DNA of 64,000 bases from Anthostomella pinea (GCA_963556695.1 CAUWAG010000003.1:5208001-5272000), one strand, 5' to 3'. Positions 1-11,589 are shown, counted from the first letter of the stretch. The notes: generated by a model from the letters alone, not told the origin. Numbers and translations are program-made.

Positions 1-1787
1 GAGCAATCTCCAGTATAACGAGCCGGAGACGGTGTCTTCCACGGCGAGCGCTGCCATAACCAGCAATAGTAATGGTGTACAATACACGTCCGATTCCGAA
101 CAACTCGGCCGAGCCGACAGCACTGGCTCTCAGCTGAAGGCGATTCCCACGGGCAACTCTGCATCGGTAGCTTTGATAGGAGGGGATCTCTCAAGATCCC
201 CAGGCAGCCTTGGGCATGCTGCCCTTAGTAGCCCTGCGCAGAACTCCAAGTTCAAGGGCATACGCGATCTGGAAGAAAGAGACCTTGCGCAACTCGCTAT
301 CGCCGAGAAAAATTCGACCCACCGAAAAGAAGGACTTCTCTGGGCTTTGAACCGGCCTGGTACCCATGTGGACCCCTTGAATCTGAACAAACAGGGCTGG
401 CATAAGTAAGTTTTATTGCTGCGGGAAGGTAGGAGTTGTGATACTAATTGACCGTGGCAGGTTTTGGGTCGTCCTAGACCAGGGCAAGCTATCCGAGTAT
501 AGTAATTGGAAGCAGAGGCTTGACCTGCATATGGATCCTATTGACCTTCGCATGGCATCTGTACGAGAGGCACGCAATGCTGAGCGGAGATTTTGCTTTG
601 AGGTTATCACGCCTCATTACAAGAGGGTGTATCAGGCAACTTCTGGCGAGGACATGAACAGCTGGATACTCTCCATCAACAACGCCCTCCAAAGTGCAGT
701 GGAGGGACATGGATTCAAAGAAAAGCCGACAACGTCCTCTGCCGAGTCCCACAGCCTCCGGCGGGACATTGGGCACATACTGACTGGCAAGAGCTCATCC
801 TTGAACCACGGCTCTTTTGGAGTTCATGCTTTACCGAGTTCTGCTCTTCCATCTCGCCGAACGACGGTCGGGGCGCGGCCTGGAAACACACGACCACCTA
901 GCAATAGCTACGACGAAAGCCCAGGCAAACTCCTCCAAACCCTGCGCGACAATGACCAAGGCAACTGTTGGTGTGCGGATTGCGGCGGAGGCTCCAAGGT
1001 GGAATGGGTATCCATCAACTTGGCCATTGTGCTCTGCATCGAATGCAGCGGTATTCACCGCTCACTTGGGACTCATATCAGCAAAGTGCGTTCACTTACG
1101 CTTGACATCACATCATTCACTCCCGATATTATCGAGCTGTTGCTGCTTGTCGGAAATAGAGTCTCCAACATGATATGGGAAGCAAGACTCGACCCAGGAT
1201 TCAAGCCTAGTCCGCAAGCCACTCGGGAACAACGACTCAGATTCATCACGATGAAATACGTGGACAGAGCCTTTGTTGAGCCGATCTCGGCAACCCTATC
1301 GCGGTATCCGACGCCTGACGAGACGCTGCTTGCCGCTATAAAGCGTAACGAGATTCAACAAGTCATATATGCCCTGGCGCTTCATGCCAATCCCAACGTC
1401 CTCGATAGATCTCGAGGCGCTCACCCCGTCTTCCTAGCGCTCGCGGCAGCCGACCCGGCGTCACCTTCGCCCAGCGCAACCCCGGTTGCAGGCGGTCGGC
1501 CAGATCCTGCAACGCGCGTGGTCCCGTTTCCCGTGGCCGAAATGTTGGTACAGAATGGAGCTGAGATACCAGCAACCATGCCTGCCTTCCCCCTAAGTCA
1601 CAGTGCCCGAATGTACATCGACCAGAAGCGCGGCCGGCATGCTGCCATCGAAGCCTCTGGCACATCGTTGCCAAACAATCTCAGTCCCAGCCCGAGCGAG
1701 CGACTTCAGCGTGATAAGGACGCGCGTTTACAGAAGCGTATCAGTGCCGGCGGACGCTTGGCCAAGTCGCCGATTCCCGAACGATAG
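1..1787 (+). CDS. csx2: ARF GTPase-activating protein, PH plus ArfGAP zinc finger (Csx2-like), 5' end outside window
   Basis: The reading frame is open from base 2, so the start lies upstream of the window. Exons are 2..405 and 461..1787, giving 576 visible residues. The intron 406..460 has GTAAG, a CTAAT branch site and CAG, and the frame continues across it. The part after the intron (FWVVLDQGKLSEY onwards) looks like a PH domain. An ArfGAP zinc finger follows (CWCADCG ... CIECSGIHRSLGTH), with C-x2-C-x16-C-x2-C spacing and the conserved arginine after IH. Known members of the fungal Csx2 group carry a BAR domain before PH-ArfGAP and promote GTP hydrolysis on Arf at Golgi or endosomal membranes. 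A BAR domain would lie upstream and is not visible. The C-terminal part is low-complexity, ending in the stop at 1785..1787. ArfGAP identity is certain; the Csx2 assignment is by architecture. Confidence 0.9.
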
Positions 1788-3427
1788 AAACGGCGGAAGT
1801 TCAACACTCATCTCTCATCCCCGTCTCCCCCGCCTTCTCAATCACAGTCACAGTCACAGTCACTGGATAATCGGCTCAATCGACGGAGGTCACATAACCC
1901 CTTCTCGAATTCGTCCTCATCCAATTCCGAACGATAGAAACGGCGATCGGATCGCTTCTTCTTCCAGATACCCCGCTTGAACTTCTCAACGCCTTGTCTC
2001 CCGATTCTATGCCCCCAGAGGAGTACTACACCTCGCTCAGCTATCTGTACGATTGATTCGATGACGATTCTCGGCCCACGAACTGATGAATACATATACA
2101 TGAGGCGGGTGGAACTCCGCTGAGAACATGGGCATTGGTGAGGGCATCTGCGATCTCATCTGTATTGGAAGCGAGCATCATTTGTTTTGTGCATGGCGTT
2201 ATAGGAGGACGCCCGCGACTATGTCCGCCACTCCGTACTCTGCCCCTGCGCGTACCCGTCTTTCGGCTTGGGTTACACGTAGTGGGCAGCTCGCATATGC
2301 TGGTGGACACATGCCAGACGGAAACAGCAACGGACCGGCTTGGGTGATGAGGCGTGAATGGGGAAAAGCATACTATTGGCGTAAGAATACGTGCATGTAC
2401 GGATAGGTGAGGCTCGTAATTTTAATTCTGTATAACATGGAGGGAGGGGATACCTTGTCTTGGGCTAACATGAATTGATACCATGAAGTCTTGTACTTGT
2501 GAATTGCCTGGCCGATGTGACAAGTGATTGGATGTCCATCGAAAGATATAGCTATGTATTTGTCTTCTCTACGTGAGACCTCCTTACAGGGCATCAATAT
2601 CTTCTGAGCGCTGGGGTCCCAGAAGAGGTATTCGGCCGGCCGATTGGGAGTCCTGCGAATCCTGCTCTATTTATAACAAGCGCGAGTGACTAAATGAGTG
2701 ACTAAGTGGGTGAGTGAGTGAGATGCCCCCTGTTTGGCCCTCTAGGTGAAGTTCTAGGCTGAAGTAAGTTATAAAAGCTGTTCTCCGAGACAGCACCAAG
2801 ACTAATCCGCTTGTTTCATGCAGGCAGTCCATGAGATGGGATTTAATTCTTGCTTGAAGACACTCTGGTCTCGTATACTGTCATATACATGAGTTCTTCG
2901 CCTGCCCTATCTTGGTTGGCAGAGGTGTGTGGTAAAAACTCGCTACCCCCTACAGGTGCGCGTGTGTGTGTGTGTACCCGGGCTATTGCTAGAGGCACTA
3001 CGACATGATAGGACAGCCTCATGCCCACCACTCTAACTAAGACTTGCACATGGATACACGGCGGATGCTTGAATATCAGGGTGGCAATTACCAGTTGTGC
3101 CAAATTCTTAAATGCTATGATCCATCCTCTGAACAATGCAACCTTGCAAGCATATATACATACATACATCTTCCAACAGAAGTAGCAACAGCTATGAAGT
3201 GAGAGAGCTGACCTGACCGACAACCACCCCGTTCGTAGCTCATGCATCAGATGCGAGATTAAAGACAAACAAGGGAGCCTAAAAGCTCTGCTATATAGCA
3301 TGCGAACGAGACAGCCATGCCCCTGGGTAGATAACGCCATGCAAATCAACACCTCACCCACCAAAGACGCCTTAGCGCGGGAATATCAACAATCCACATC
3401 ACACCGTATCTTCCATATCCCATACTC
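1788..3427. other. Intergenic, no supported gene
   Basis: This is the space between the convergent 3' ends of the ArfGAP and checkpoint-kinase genes. It contains a CAGTCA tandem tract (about 1844-1862), a partial duplicate of the ArfGAP stop region (about 1924-1945), a GAGT/GTGA tandem tract (about 2690-2722) and a short GT microsatellite (about 2960-2976). A 173-codon open frame on the minus strand (2843..3364) has no recognisable domain and is probably chance. Confidence 0.6.
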
Positions 3428-5682
3428 TCATCTTCCAACAGCCTGTGCTTTACCCTTTCCGTTCGGCTTGCTCCCCATTGCGGCAGCCGCCTCAGACTTG
3501 GTGTAAATGCTTGTTGAGTCGTCGCCGAAGAGTTCCTGGTCGCCTTTGCCCCCCATCTCCATGAACTCCATGGTGTTACGCTGACCATCTGGATGAGGCT
3601 CCATCAGAGTTGGATTTTTCGAAAATACCTTGAGAGGTCCTTTGTGATCAGAACCCAAGGGAACTTTTCGTTGGACCGTCACTAAGTTGATGGAGCTCAG
3701 CAGAGTTCGCTCACGGAGGATGCCGCGCCGATGCATTTCGAGACCTCCTACACCGGCTACCAGTCCATCTGTGCTGTCGGCAACTGCTGGGCCCTTTTGA
3801 GTAATCCACGGATGTGCCAGGCACTGGTCCACAGAGTAGCGCTTGTCTGGCTCGACCACCAGCATGCGGTCGATCAAGTCCACTAGAGAAATCAGCCTTT
3901 GCGTACACAATGACATGATGATGAAAAAGTAACTTACAAGCCGGATCGCCCACAGAGTCCCAGTATGGAGACGGATAGTCGAAGCGACCACTCTTGATCT
4001 GCTGCGACAACGTGTAGGGAAAGTCACGGCTGAAGAGTTCGTCCGAGAATGGAGGGAATCCACACAGACAAATGTACAACACAACTCCAAGCGACCAGAC
4101 GTCAACCTCTTTTGTGTACTTCCTGTGCCTTCCTTCGGCCAGGATCTCGGGAGCCACATAGCTTGGTGTACCACATAGGGTGGTAGTGAAGGATTCCTCG
4201 CCGATGATCTTGGCCAGGCCAAAGTCGGCAATCTTGACGTGAAGGTCCTTGTCGACCAGCAAGATGTTCTCAGGTTTGATGTCTCTATGGACAATGTTGC
4301 GGTCATGCTATGGAACCGTCAGTGATGCCTGGGAATCTTGAGTATGAGCCAGAGAGAGCATACCAAGTATTTGATACCCTGGAACAGTTGGGTGAAGAGT
4401 TTCCTTGCCTCTTCCTCGGATAACTTGCTTTTCGCGACAATGAAATTGAACAGTTCACCCTCAGGCGCAAGCTCCAGCACCAGATACACGGCATCCTTCT
4501 CGTTGAAGGTGTCTTTCAAACATAGGACGTTGGGATGATTGACGCCCATCAGCACAGCAATCTCTTGTTGCAGACCCTCGGTCTTTGAGCGTTCCTCCAG
4601 CCCAGGGTGTTTGGTGAAAATCTTGACTGCAAATCGGGTGCCAGAAGACTTTTCCACACACAGGAAGACCTCGGCAAAATGGCCCTTGCCGAGGCGCTCA
4701 AGCAGGGTGTACTGTTGCAAGAAAGCGCTGGAGACTCGACTGCGAGGGTAGCGGAAGATGAATCGGGCCTTGTCCATAACGGCAATCTCATCCTGCTCCT
4801 GTAGCTCACGGCGCTGGTTTCGTCCGACGATAGCCTCGTTCACGAAGGTACCGTTACTTGATAGATCTTCCAAGACAGCCACACTATCGGTCTCCTTATT
4901 CTCAATGAACAATAAGCAGTGCCGGTTTGACACTATAGGATCATCGATCACGATGTCTGCGCAACATGAGCTCGCTGTGCATTATGTGTTAGAGGCGGAC
5001 ACTTACCGCATTCAGGATGTCTTCCTATCAGGTAGCCTCCCGAGGGGACGCTTTTAGCCCTGGACTCCTCGAATGACTCTTCTTGTCTCAGGGCGGCGCT
5101 GCCGTCTGGACTTTCCTCCAGTGAGCCAGCAACGTCCTCAGACCCGGGGCAGGCAGATCGTTTCTTCAAGACGACGCATCTGCCACCGTGTCTCGTGTCA
5201 AGTGGAAACAGATATCCCCATACGCCCTCCTTGACCTCGTCCTCCACCTCGTCTGATAGCGCAGCATCGCCGTCGACAAACTGCGAAGTCGGAAAAGCTT
5301 GGGTGTCTTGTAAGGGCGACGAGAAGGCATGTTCCTGAGAGTAGGTCTCTTCAGGTGTGCGGTGGGTTACTTGGCTCGGACGGCCGTCGGGTGGTTCGGC
5401 GGTAGCTTCCTTGTAGGGACTCTCGTTGCTGCTTAGATGTGTGAGCGGCGAGGGCAGATTCTGCTTGTTGGTGGTGATGGGAGTCTTGGGCTCGTCGGTG
5501 CCGTTCTCTGGCTTTTGCGATAAGCGTTCAGACCGACGGACTTTCTTAGACGAGTCGTTGTCGTGGCCTGTAGGGGAGTCCTAGGGACTAATGTCAGTGA
5601 CTGTGCAGGCGCATCGAACGATGGTCTGATCATGATCACATACTCGCTGACGCTTCAATTGGCTCTTTTCGCGTGGAGCCAT
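3428..5682 (-). CDS. FHA-domain serine/threonine checkpoint kinase (Chk2/Rad53/Cds1 type)
   Basis: Exons on the minus strand are 5682..5644, 5580..5007, 4956..4364, 4307..3938 and 3882..3428, giving 676 aa. All introns are GT-AG and keep phase. The start MAPREKSQ is the first ATG and its exon is short. The N-terminal region is polar and disordered. A single FHA domain (roughly residues 185-270) shows GRHPECD, SNRH and SSNGTF, the phosphothreonine-binding core. The kinase domain shows the glycine loop (LGKGHFAEV), the VAIK lysine (FAVKIF), HRDIKPEN, DFG and the APE region (YVAPEI). The short tail is polar. One FHA followed by a kinase matches S. pombe Cds1, Neurospora PRD-4/MUS-59 and yeast Dun1 rather than Rad53 with two FHA domains. 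These act in the nuclear DNA-damage and replication checkpoint. Which paralogue this is cannot be settled from the sequence alone. Confidence 0.93.
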
Positions 5683-7543
5683 GACTGCTTGTGCTCGTCG
5701 AATATGGCTATAGGCGGGTAACACGGACGTGTGCCTATATGGGAGGGTACCTAGATAGGCAGCCTGGATTCTGCTGGGGATCGTCGGCTGCAGATTCGAT
5801 GGTCGGAAGAAAAGGCTCGCCCACCAACAAGAGCTTCGAAAATGCCTGCTTATTGATGGAAGTTGTCTGGAGGCGAGGTCTGCCTGGACTCTGGAGGTTG
5901 ATACGCAGATACCGGTAGATCGACTAGGCAGACTCAGGGTTTCGGGCGAGGCTAAACCGCCTTTGGGCTTAGGCTATGGGGGCTGATGCCCATTGCCCAC
6001 TGAGGCGGGTGCTGTGGTCGTGACTGCAGGTGGTGACTGGTGACTGGTCACTGGTCACTGGTCAGTGATCACCACCACCCGTGGATCTTGGCTACTTGGA
6101 CCGGCTGCCCGGCCGCCCGGCTGAGGCAGGTGCGGATGCAGTCCAAGTCTAGAACGCTATTGGGCACACTGGCACACTGGCACACGGTCGTGGCACTTAG
6201 GTACCTGCACAGATGACGGCGGATGAGGCCTCGATTACAAGCGTGTGTTTAATATACGGTAGTCTTTTGCCACCAACTGTAGATATCAAGAATCACCGTG
6301 GCAGCTGCAGGCTGCAGGTGCGACAGATCGAAGGGGTTCCTGAAGGTGGCAGGTGGAGACAAAAATACGCGACATTGTGACATTGTGACAGCGTGACATG
6401 GTTGATTCATTACGCCAACCGTCAAATGACGCTAAACTGGACCCTGAGTCATTTCCTCCCGATCACGTTTCTGGCTGTTGCCATCCTCAGGCCTCGTTTT
6501 GAGGATGTGCTTTTCCCATTTCCCCATGCCACTTTCCCATGACCGCGACATCGCCATCTGACCTGCTGCAGAGTGCCGTCTCATCATCATGGATGTATGG
6601 CAAATAATACCTAGAGTATGCCTTACCACCCTGTAATGTCAAGCAATATTGTCATTCTGAACTTCTATTATTGCCGAAGTTTCCCCTCCGCGTCGACATC
6701 GATAACCCTCACATTGTCGCCGACTCTTTGATGTTTTCATGGCTGTACATCTCAACTCGATGACCAAAAGCACTTATGATAAGGTAGCGACAGATAACAT
6801 CCCTTCCATTCAATACCGGCAGAACCTAGACGCCAGATGACGCGAAAGAACCACGAGTTTGGCCGCGTCAACCATCACGGGATCTGGAGCACCTACAGAA
6901 GTAAATCACCCGAACACGACTGCTATTGTGGTCCTTGAGAGTTATCAACTGAGGTATCGTCCAGGCGGATGACAAGATGCTGTGTAGGAGCACATCAGCG
7001 TTTTGGCGCTACTTCGAGTCAATTACCCTACCCATTGAATGATTGCTCTTGTCAGTCGACTCTGGAACTATTAAATCCTCCATTTGTCGCCTTCGTTTGG
7101 TACCACACCCAGCAGCCTGAGGACATATCATTCCTATTGGACATTCACGAGCAACTACCTTACTCAGTGCTTGTGGCATGCGTTTGGAGATTGGCCATTT
7201 TACTCGCGTGGTGCATAACCTTTTTTTACGTGCCATGTAGGTTGCCGGCATTGTGTGGCACGACCTAGCTTTTGCAGGTCACAACCTCAGACTGTTTTGG
7301 TGTTAACTCCAGGTGCGTCTTCGGCTGACTTCCTTTGTTGGCCATTCTTCCAACAAAAAAACCCGTCATGGCCCAAGACTTGCAGCCTGAAAACAAAAAT
7401 GGGTATCCGCTACAAGTGTAGATGCCCTTTGTCCCATGTTAAGCGAAAGCTCAGCTTTGACATGAGGAGCTGCCGGATGCTTCCTTATCTGCCCACTCGG
7501 GCCGTCCTTGAAGGCCAGAGACCGCTACACTTGTAACATTAAC
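5683..7543. other. Divergent promoter region between the checkpoint kinase and the 7.5-kb gene
   Basis: No gene is supported in these 1.86 kb. The region contains short tandem and inverted repeats of TGACTGG/TCACTGG around 6032-6070, a triple CACACTGG repeat around 6167-6186, and a GTGACATT repeat around 6372-6400. It must carry the start regions of both divergent flanking genes. No clear regulatory motif is recognised. Confidence 0.6.
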
Positions 7544-9019
7544 ATGGCTTCGCAGCAGAACTTGAAGGCCAACCTCGACGGGGCCGGCAGGTCTACGCCA
7601 ACGTTACGGCAGAAGGGATGGGCGCCTATAAAGAACCACCAGCCATACCCGCCGCCACGAGACATCAAAAACTATGCTGCCAGAGCTCTACCTGACGTAC
7701 CAGGAGACAGCAGACACGGTGCTGTGAGGAACCAATCTGGCTTGCCTCCTCGGCCCAATTCCAGCTCTTCGTACTCTTCGTCAATCTACGACTCGGAAGG
7801 GGACGATGGCGCTGCTCTACGCAAGCAGAACCCAAAGCAAGAATTGCCCATACGACAGCAGCCCGGAGATGCTCGTGCGAGCACCAGCTTCTCGGGTGCG
7901 ATGGATGAGGCGGCTTTCGACATGATTCGACAACCACCTCCGTTGGCGATTAACCCTCCCAAGTCGCGCGATCAGCCAGAGATAGCGTCGCCGCAGCCGA
8001 GAATACCAGCTCTCAGCAAGGCCCATCAATGGATAGCTCATAGCGAAGACCGGGTTAGCCCCGTGACCCCTGGTTCGGGAAGATATCCTTATGTCGGCTT
8101 TCCAGTCTCTCCCATTTCCGAGCACGGGGTCAGCATTAGCTTCGAGGAGACCACCTCGGAACCAGACCATCACCCATATAAGGCTTACAATCCTTCGGTG
8201 ACTCCTTCCTCTAATTGGAGTCACTCAACGAGCCAGGCTTCGAAGAGCCCCCAGCCGCCTCCTGAGACCAGCCTGCATCCACATGTTCAGAAAATCAACC
8301 TCCGCTATAGTGACCCCGGCAGCCCCATAAGCGTCGGACCCGGAGGAGACGTTCGAGGATTTGGGGGGCCCGGCCCTGACATCGGCAGTTCGTTTCGTTC
8401 CCATCAATCAGCTCAGGGGCAGGGCAAAGGCAATACGTCGCTGTCGGTCCAGAGCGCCTGGGGCAAACAGGCCGACGGGGACAGGCCAGCAAGTCCAGCC
8501 AGCGGCCGCAAAGTCGTCTCCTTCGCGGTCCCGCAGATCGACAGCTTCTCCTCGGGCTCGGGCCGCCGCCAGTCCAGCCCGTGGAACGCAGCCCCGCCGC
8601 CCCTGGAACTCAGCGAGCGGCCCGTAGCGCAGGACCACGAGAAGACGCCCTTCCCGCCGCAGACCGACGCCAGCGATTCGCAGAGGAGCTTCTTCGACGA
8701 CAGCGATGACAACAACGACGACGAGGTCGACGACCGGGCGCAGAAGACGCACAAGCGGGTGTCCAGCTTCACCGCCATGGGCCTGGGCAAGTCCCTCCGA
8801 CCCGGGTCGTCGTCGCACAAGAACGTCGTGGCTCCTGTGCCGGAGGCTCGGCACGTCGACGTCCAGGTGCGGCTGTCGCCGGTGCCGAAGCCGAAGAAGC
8901 ATCGGAATATCTTGTCCCGGGCGAAACACGGCTTGGGGCTCAGCTCGGAGGACGCGAAGAGGGAGAGGAAGAGGGATGAGATCAAGCGCCAGATTCGATT
9001 TGGGAACTCGGGAGAGTGA
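7544..9019 (+). CDS. Conserved-looking hypothetical, disordered protein (491 aa)
   Basis: This is one uninterrupted frame; the first ATG (MASQQNLK) is at 7544. The open frame reaches slightly further upstream but only from non-ATG codons. The protein is rich in Pro, Ser, Gly, Asp and Gln throughout. It has an acidic cluster late in the sequence (DDSDDNNDDEVDD) and a basic C-terminal tail with KPKKHRNILSRAKHGLG and a KRERKRDEIKRQ helix. There is no signal peptide, membrane segment or known domain. The constrained-looking N-terminus (RQKGWAPIKNHQPYPPPRD) and basic tail suggest short linear motifs or protein binding. Coding status rests on the long frame, consistent codon use and a plausible ATG. 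Function is unknown. Confidence 0.75.
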   Translation: MASQQNLKANLDGAGRSTPTLRQKGWAPIKNHQPYPPPRDIKNYAARALPDVPGDSRHGAVRNQSGLPPRPNSSSSYSSSIYDSEGDDGAALRKQNPKQELPIRQQPGDARASTSFSGAMDEAAFDMIRQPPPLAINPPKSRDQPEIASPQPRIPALSKAHQWIAHSEDRVSPVTPGSGRYPYVGFPVSPISEHGVSISFEETTSEPDHHPYKAYNPSVTPSSNWSHSTSQASKSPQPPPETSLHPHVQKINLRYSDPGSPISVGPGGDVRGFGGPGPDIGSSFRSHQSAQGQGKGNTSLSVQSAWGKQADGDRPASPASGRKVVSFAVPQIDSFSSGSGRRQSSPWNAAPPPLELSERPVAQDHEKTPFPPQTDASDSQRSFFDDSDDNNDDEVDDRAQKTHKRVSSFTAMGLGKSLRPGSSSHKNVVAPVPEARHVDVQVRLSPVPKPKKHRNILSRAKHGLGLSSEDAKRERKRDEIKRQIRFGNSGE

Positions 9020-9511
9020 AGGCGTCGTTGAGTCGGCAGCTATGGGTTGGAAGTTGATGTGTGTCAAAGCTGTAATAGACGAATAATGTGTGGTCATTAG
9101 ATGGAGTCGAGCATATGAATATATGGCCGCATCACATCGTTATCCTTGATAGTTCATAAGCGAGCTGTACCCGAGGTGAGAATTGCGGTCGTAGACTTTG
9201 CCGTCTAGGCCACAGCTACCTACATAGAAGGTGGCAGCAGCCCTGAGGGCGATGTACCGCAGAATAAGCATCAAAATTTATACCGCTTTGGTGGCCTGGT
9301 GTCCGTCAAAGTCCGCGGTTTTATCTGAGGAACATTAGGTTGCCCCTATTTTCCAGGTGCGTCTTACCATCCAACTATATCACACCCTCTAGCATGAAGA
9401 TTTTCCAAGGTATACAATACGATTTTGTCATCTTCGTCAGGGCGATCGCCTGAATACTCTAGCAATCAAAGGGGTCAAGGGACAACTGGCTTGGCCCGAC
9501 TATCATCCATC
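9020..9511. other. Intergenic between convergent genes
   Basis: These 492 bases separate the 3' ends of two convergent genes. Nothing beyond presumptive 3' untranslated sequence is recognisable. Confidence 0.6.
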
Positions 9512-10555
9512 TCACCGTCTGTTCCCCCGAGCTCCGCTCTCATTCCCCAACATCGCATTCCTGACCACCAAAGACGCATCCCGAGCCATCGTGCTCTTGC
9601 CGCGAAGAGCCGCAATCCACTTCTCGTCGGTGCGATCCGCGCCCTTGCCCAGGTCCCTGAAAGTCGCAACATAGACATCGACCCGCTGGTCGCCCATCTC
9701 CACCACGACCTCCATATCCGTGCAGCAGCGCGGACACGACGTCAACGTCTGGATCTGCGTGCTGTACATGCTCTTCCAGATTTCCGGCTGCTGCGATTTG
9801 GGAGGAGGCCGCGGGAGCGACTTCGTCCTGACCCTCTGCTTCACCTCGGCACTGAAGATCCCGCGCCGCTCCTCGAACACCACCTTCACGATGCGGTGAG
9901 ACAGGTGCGGGCAGGCTGTGAGTTGGTACTTGGGACGGACCGTGGACTTGCGGTACAGCGGGTGCCGCTTCGTCGGCGCGATGCCGAAGCTGGCTGTCTG
10001 CTGCAGGAACAGCGAGGCGCCGATCCAGCGCGGTTTGGCCGTCCACCGCAGCACCGGTCCCGGTCCGTCGTCGGGGCCGATGCGGCAGACGCCCGCGCAG
10101 TCCAGGGCGGCGGCCGTCCGGACGTCCCGCTGCTCTGCTGCTGCTGCTGCTGCTCGGGCCCAGTGCACGTGGTACCAGGCCAGCGCGTACGGTATCGACG
10201 GCAGGATCGGCGTCAGGGGGTCCACGGTCGATGCGTCGAGGGGGAGGCTCACCGAGACCGGCTCGCCCGGCTGCACGGGGTCTTGCGGTGCTGGCTTTGG
10301 CGGCTGTCGGACGAAAAACTCCTTGGTTTTGGGCCGCTGATTGTCGGCTGGTAGGACGGGGTTGTAGAATATAGGAGCTGTTGTCGGGTTATGTCTTGAA
10401 CAGCCCCCGGTGGGATTGCACACGCAGGGCATATTGCCTCGCCATCGTGTTGGGCTATGCGTGACGATGTCCTGCGAGTAAGCGGGCGGTGTTGTTTCGG
10501 GTTTCTCGTCCATTTTGGAGCGAATGGATATTGGGCGATGTTCCAGGCCTCTCAT
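9512..10555 (-). CDS. Hypothetical fungal protein with CxxC-type motif (347 aa)
   Basis: This is a single-exon frame. The first ATG at 10555 (MRGLEHRP) gives 347 aa; an in-frame second ATG at 10513 (MDEKPETT) gives 333 aa and could be the true start. The N-terminal third is proline-rich, with a cysteine cluster (CVCNPTGGC) and an alanine run encoded by a GCT/CTG microsatellite near 10140. The C-terminal half has a His/Cys region (CPHLSHR), then SCPRCCTDMEV and later FRDLGKGADRTDEKW. Its order, CxxC-x-TD, then DLG, then D-x-KW, recalls a widespread unnamed family of fungal proteins, some carrying F-boxes. That comparison is from memory. The paired cysteines suggest a small metal site. A 309-codon frame on the opposite strand is its shadow. 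Function is unknown. Confidence 0.7.
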   Translation of the reverse strand: MRGLEHRPISIRSKMDEKPETTPPAYSQDIVTHSPTRWRGNMPCVCNPTGGCSRHNPTTAPIFYNPVLPADNQRPKTKEFFVRQPPKPAPQDPVQPGEPVSVSLPLDASTVDPLTPILPSIPYALAWYHVHWARAAAAAAEQRDVRTAAALDCAGVCRIGPDDGPGPVLRWTAKPRWIGASLFLQQTASFGIAPTKRHPLYRKSTVRPKYQLTACPHLSHRIVKVVFEERRGIFSAEVKQRVRTKSLPRPPPKSQQPEIWKSMYSTQIQTLTSCPRCCTDMEVVVEMGDQRVDVYVATFRDLGKGADRTDEKWIAALRGKSTMARDASLVVRNAMLGNESGARGNRR

Positions 10556-11259
10556 CCGTTTTCGAGCCGACGTAGCAGATAGTCGTCGATGAAGTGGTGA
10601 ATGGCAAGTGCGCGAGAATAGGGGCTCAGCCTAAGAAGTTGCCGTCTTCAACTCGCATCGAGAAGGTACGTATCTGTAGGCCGCAATCGAGAGGATATGA
10701 GATATTGCTCTGGACTTTGTAGGTTAGGGGCTACCTCCTGTTGGATGTAGACTTTGTACTTGAGAGAATTGTTCGCATGAGCGGACTGAAATGGATACCG
10801 GGTATTTGGTGAGCCACGCCGCTGCGAACACAAGCACTAACCTCCCTACCTTATGCTACCTGGCAGACTGGATTCGTGGTCTGTACTAAAGCTTCCGGGT
10901 ACGACTTCTCGCCAACCTGGGGCAGGGAGTGCAGCAACTGTGGGAGCCCGGGCGTGATTTCCCTTTCAGTTCCACGCGCGGGTTGATCGCTTCCAGTTGG
11001 TACACTGGACATGAATAAACATCATGGATGGCATGATCAATATATGACTGCTTATTCCACATGAATCACTGTGTCTGGAGTCAATATAGGGCAGGCACGA
11101 CAGGCACGATTGCTTCCTTCATGTTGCTATGTCTCCAAGGTCGCAAGGAATAATCGCCACAAAGCAACCGTAACCTGGCAGCCTAGGGAGATTTAAAACA
11201 CTCAGAATGAGAGGTCCTTTGGCAATCGACGATATAACAGCAGCGTACAATGCATTGAA
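10556..11259. other. Intergenic, no gene seen
   Basis: About 700 bases upstream of the 9.5-kb gene contain no coding or RNA feature that can be supported. Confidence 0.5.
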
Positions 11260-11589
11260 ATCGAACAACGACACCCGAAACGAGTGATGGTAGCGTGTGC
11301 CAGCTGCAAGATTGTGAAATCGGAGCTGGGGCTTGTTGGGTCGCTTCGCCTCCTTTTCAGTGCGGTGTAGGAGACGAGAAAACTCGCTACCGAGAGTCGA
11401 AAATGCCAGAACTGCCGCGAGCGCGAAGAGAAAACGAAGCTCCTGCGGCGCGTGAGGATCAGAACTTTTGTACGACCTTTGGAGAGAAAGCCACCAGCGC
11501 TGGTGCCTGGTGACATGGAGCCAGACGCACCCATGATTTCAGTTAGGACCCTCGGCATCAAGAACCTTGAGCAATATGAAGTAGAGTGA
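11260..11589 (+). pseudogene. Possible relic of a Zn2Cys6 transcription-factor gene
   Basis: The forward translation around 11278-11320 reads KRVMVACASCK, which resembles the start of a fungal Zn2Cys6 DNA-binding domain (basic stretch then ACxxCR). About 100 bases on, another frame reads RKCQNCRERE and stays open to a stop near 11589, echoing the second C-x2-C half. Between them is a TAG, and the other expected cysteines are missing. The two halves could also be joined by an intron ending at GTGTAG near 11374. The tail is short (about 60 codons), against several hundred residues for real members. It is adjacent to BNA1 and reads toward it. This is probably a decayed fragment, or chance. Confidence 0.25.

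Noticed and set aside
2..409. A start codon for the ArfGAP gene at 32
   Set aside because: The codon at 32 is GTG and the frame is open to the window edge, so the true start lies upstream.
2843..3364. 173-codon minus-strand frame in the 3' flank of the checkpoint kinase
   Set aside because: It has no domain; part of it translates a GT microsatellite, and its composition looks random.
9425..10354. 309-codon plus-strand frame
   Set aside because: It lies antisense to the minus-strand gene at 9512..10555 and has Arg/His-rich shadow composition.
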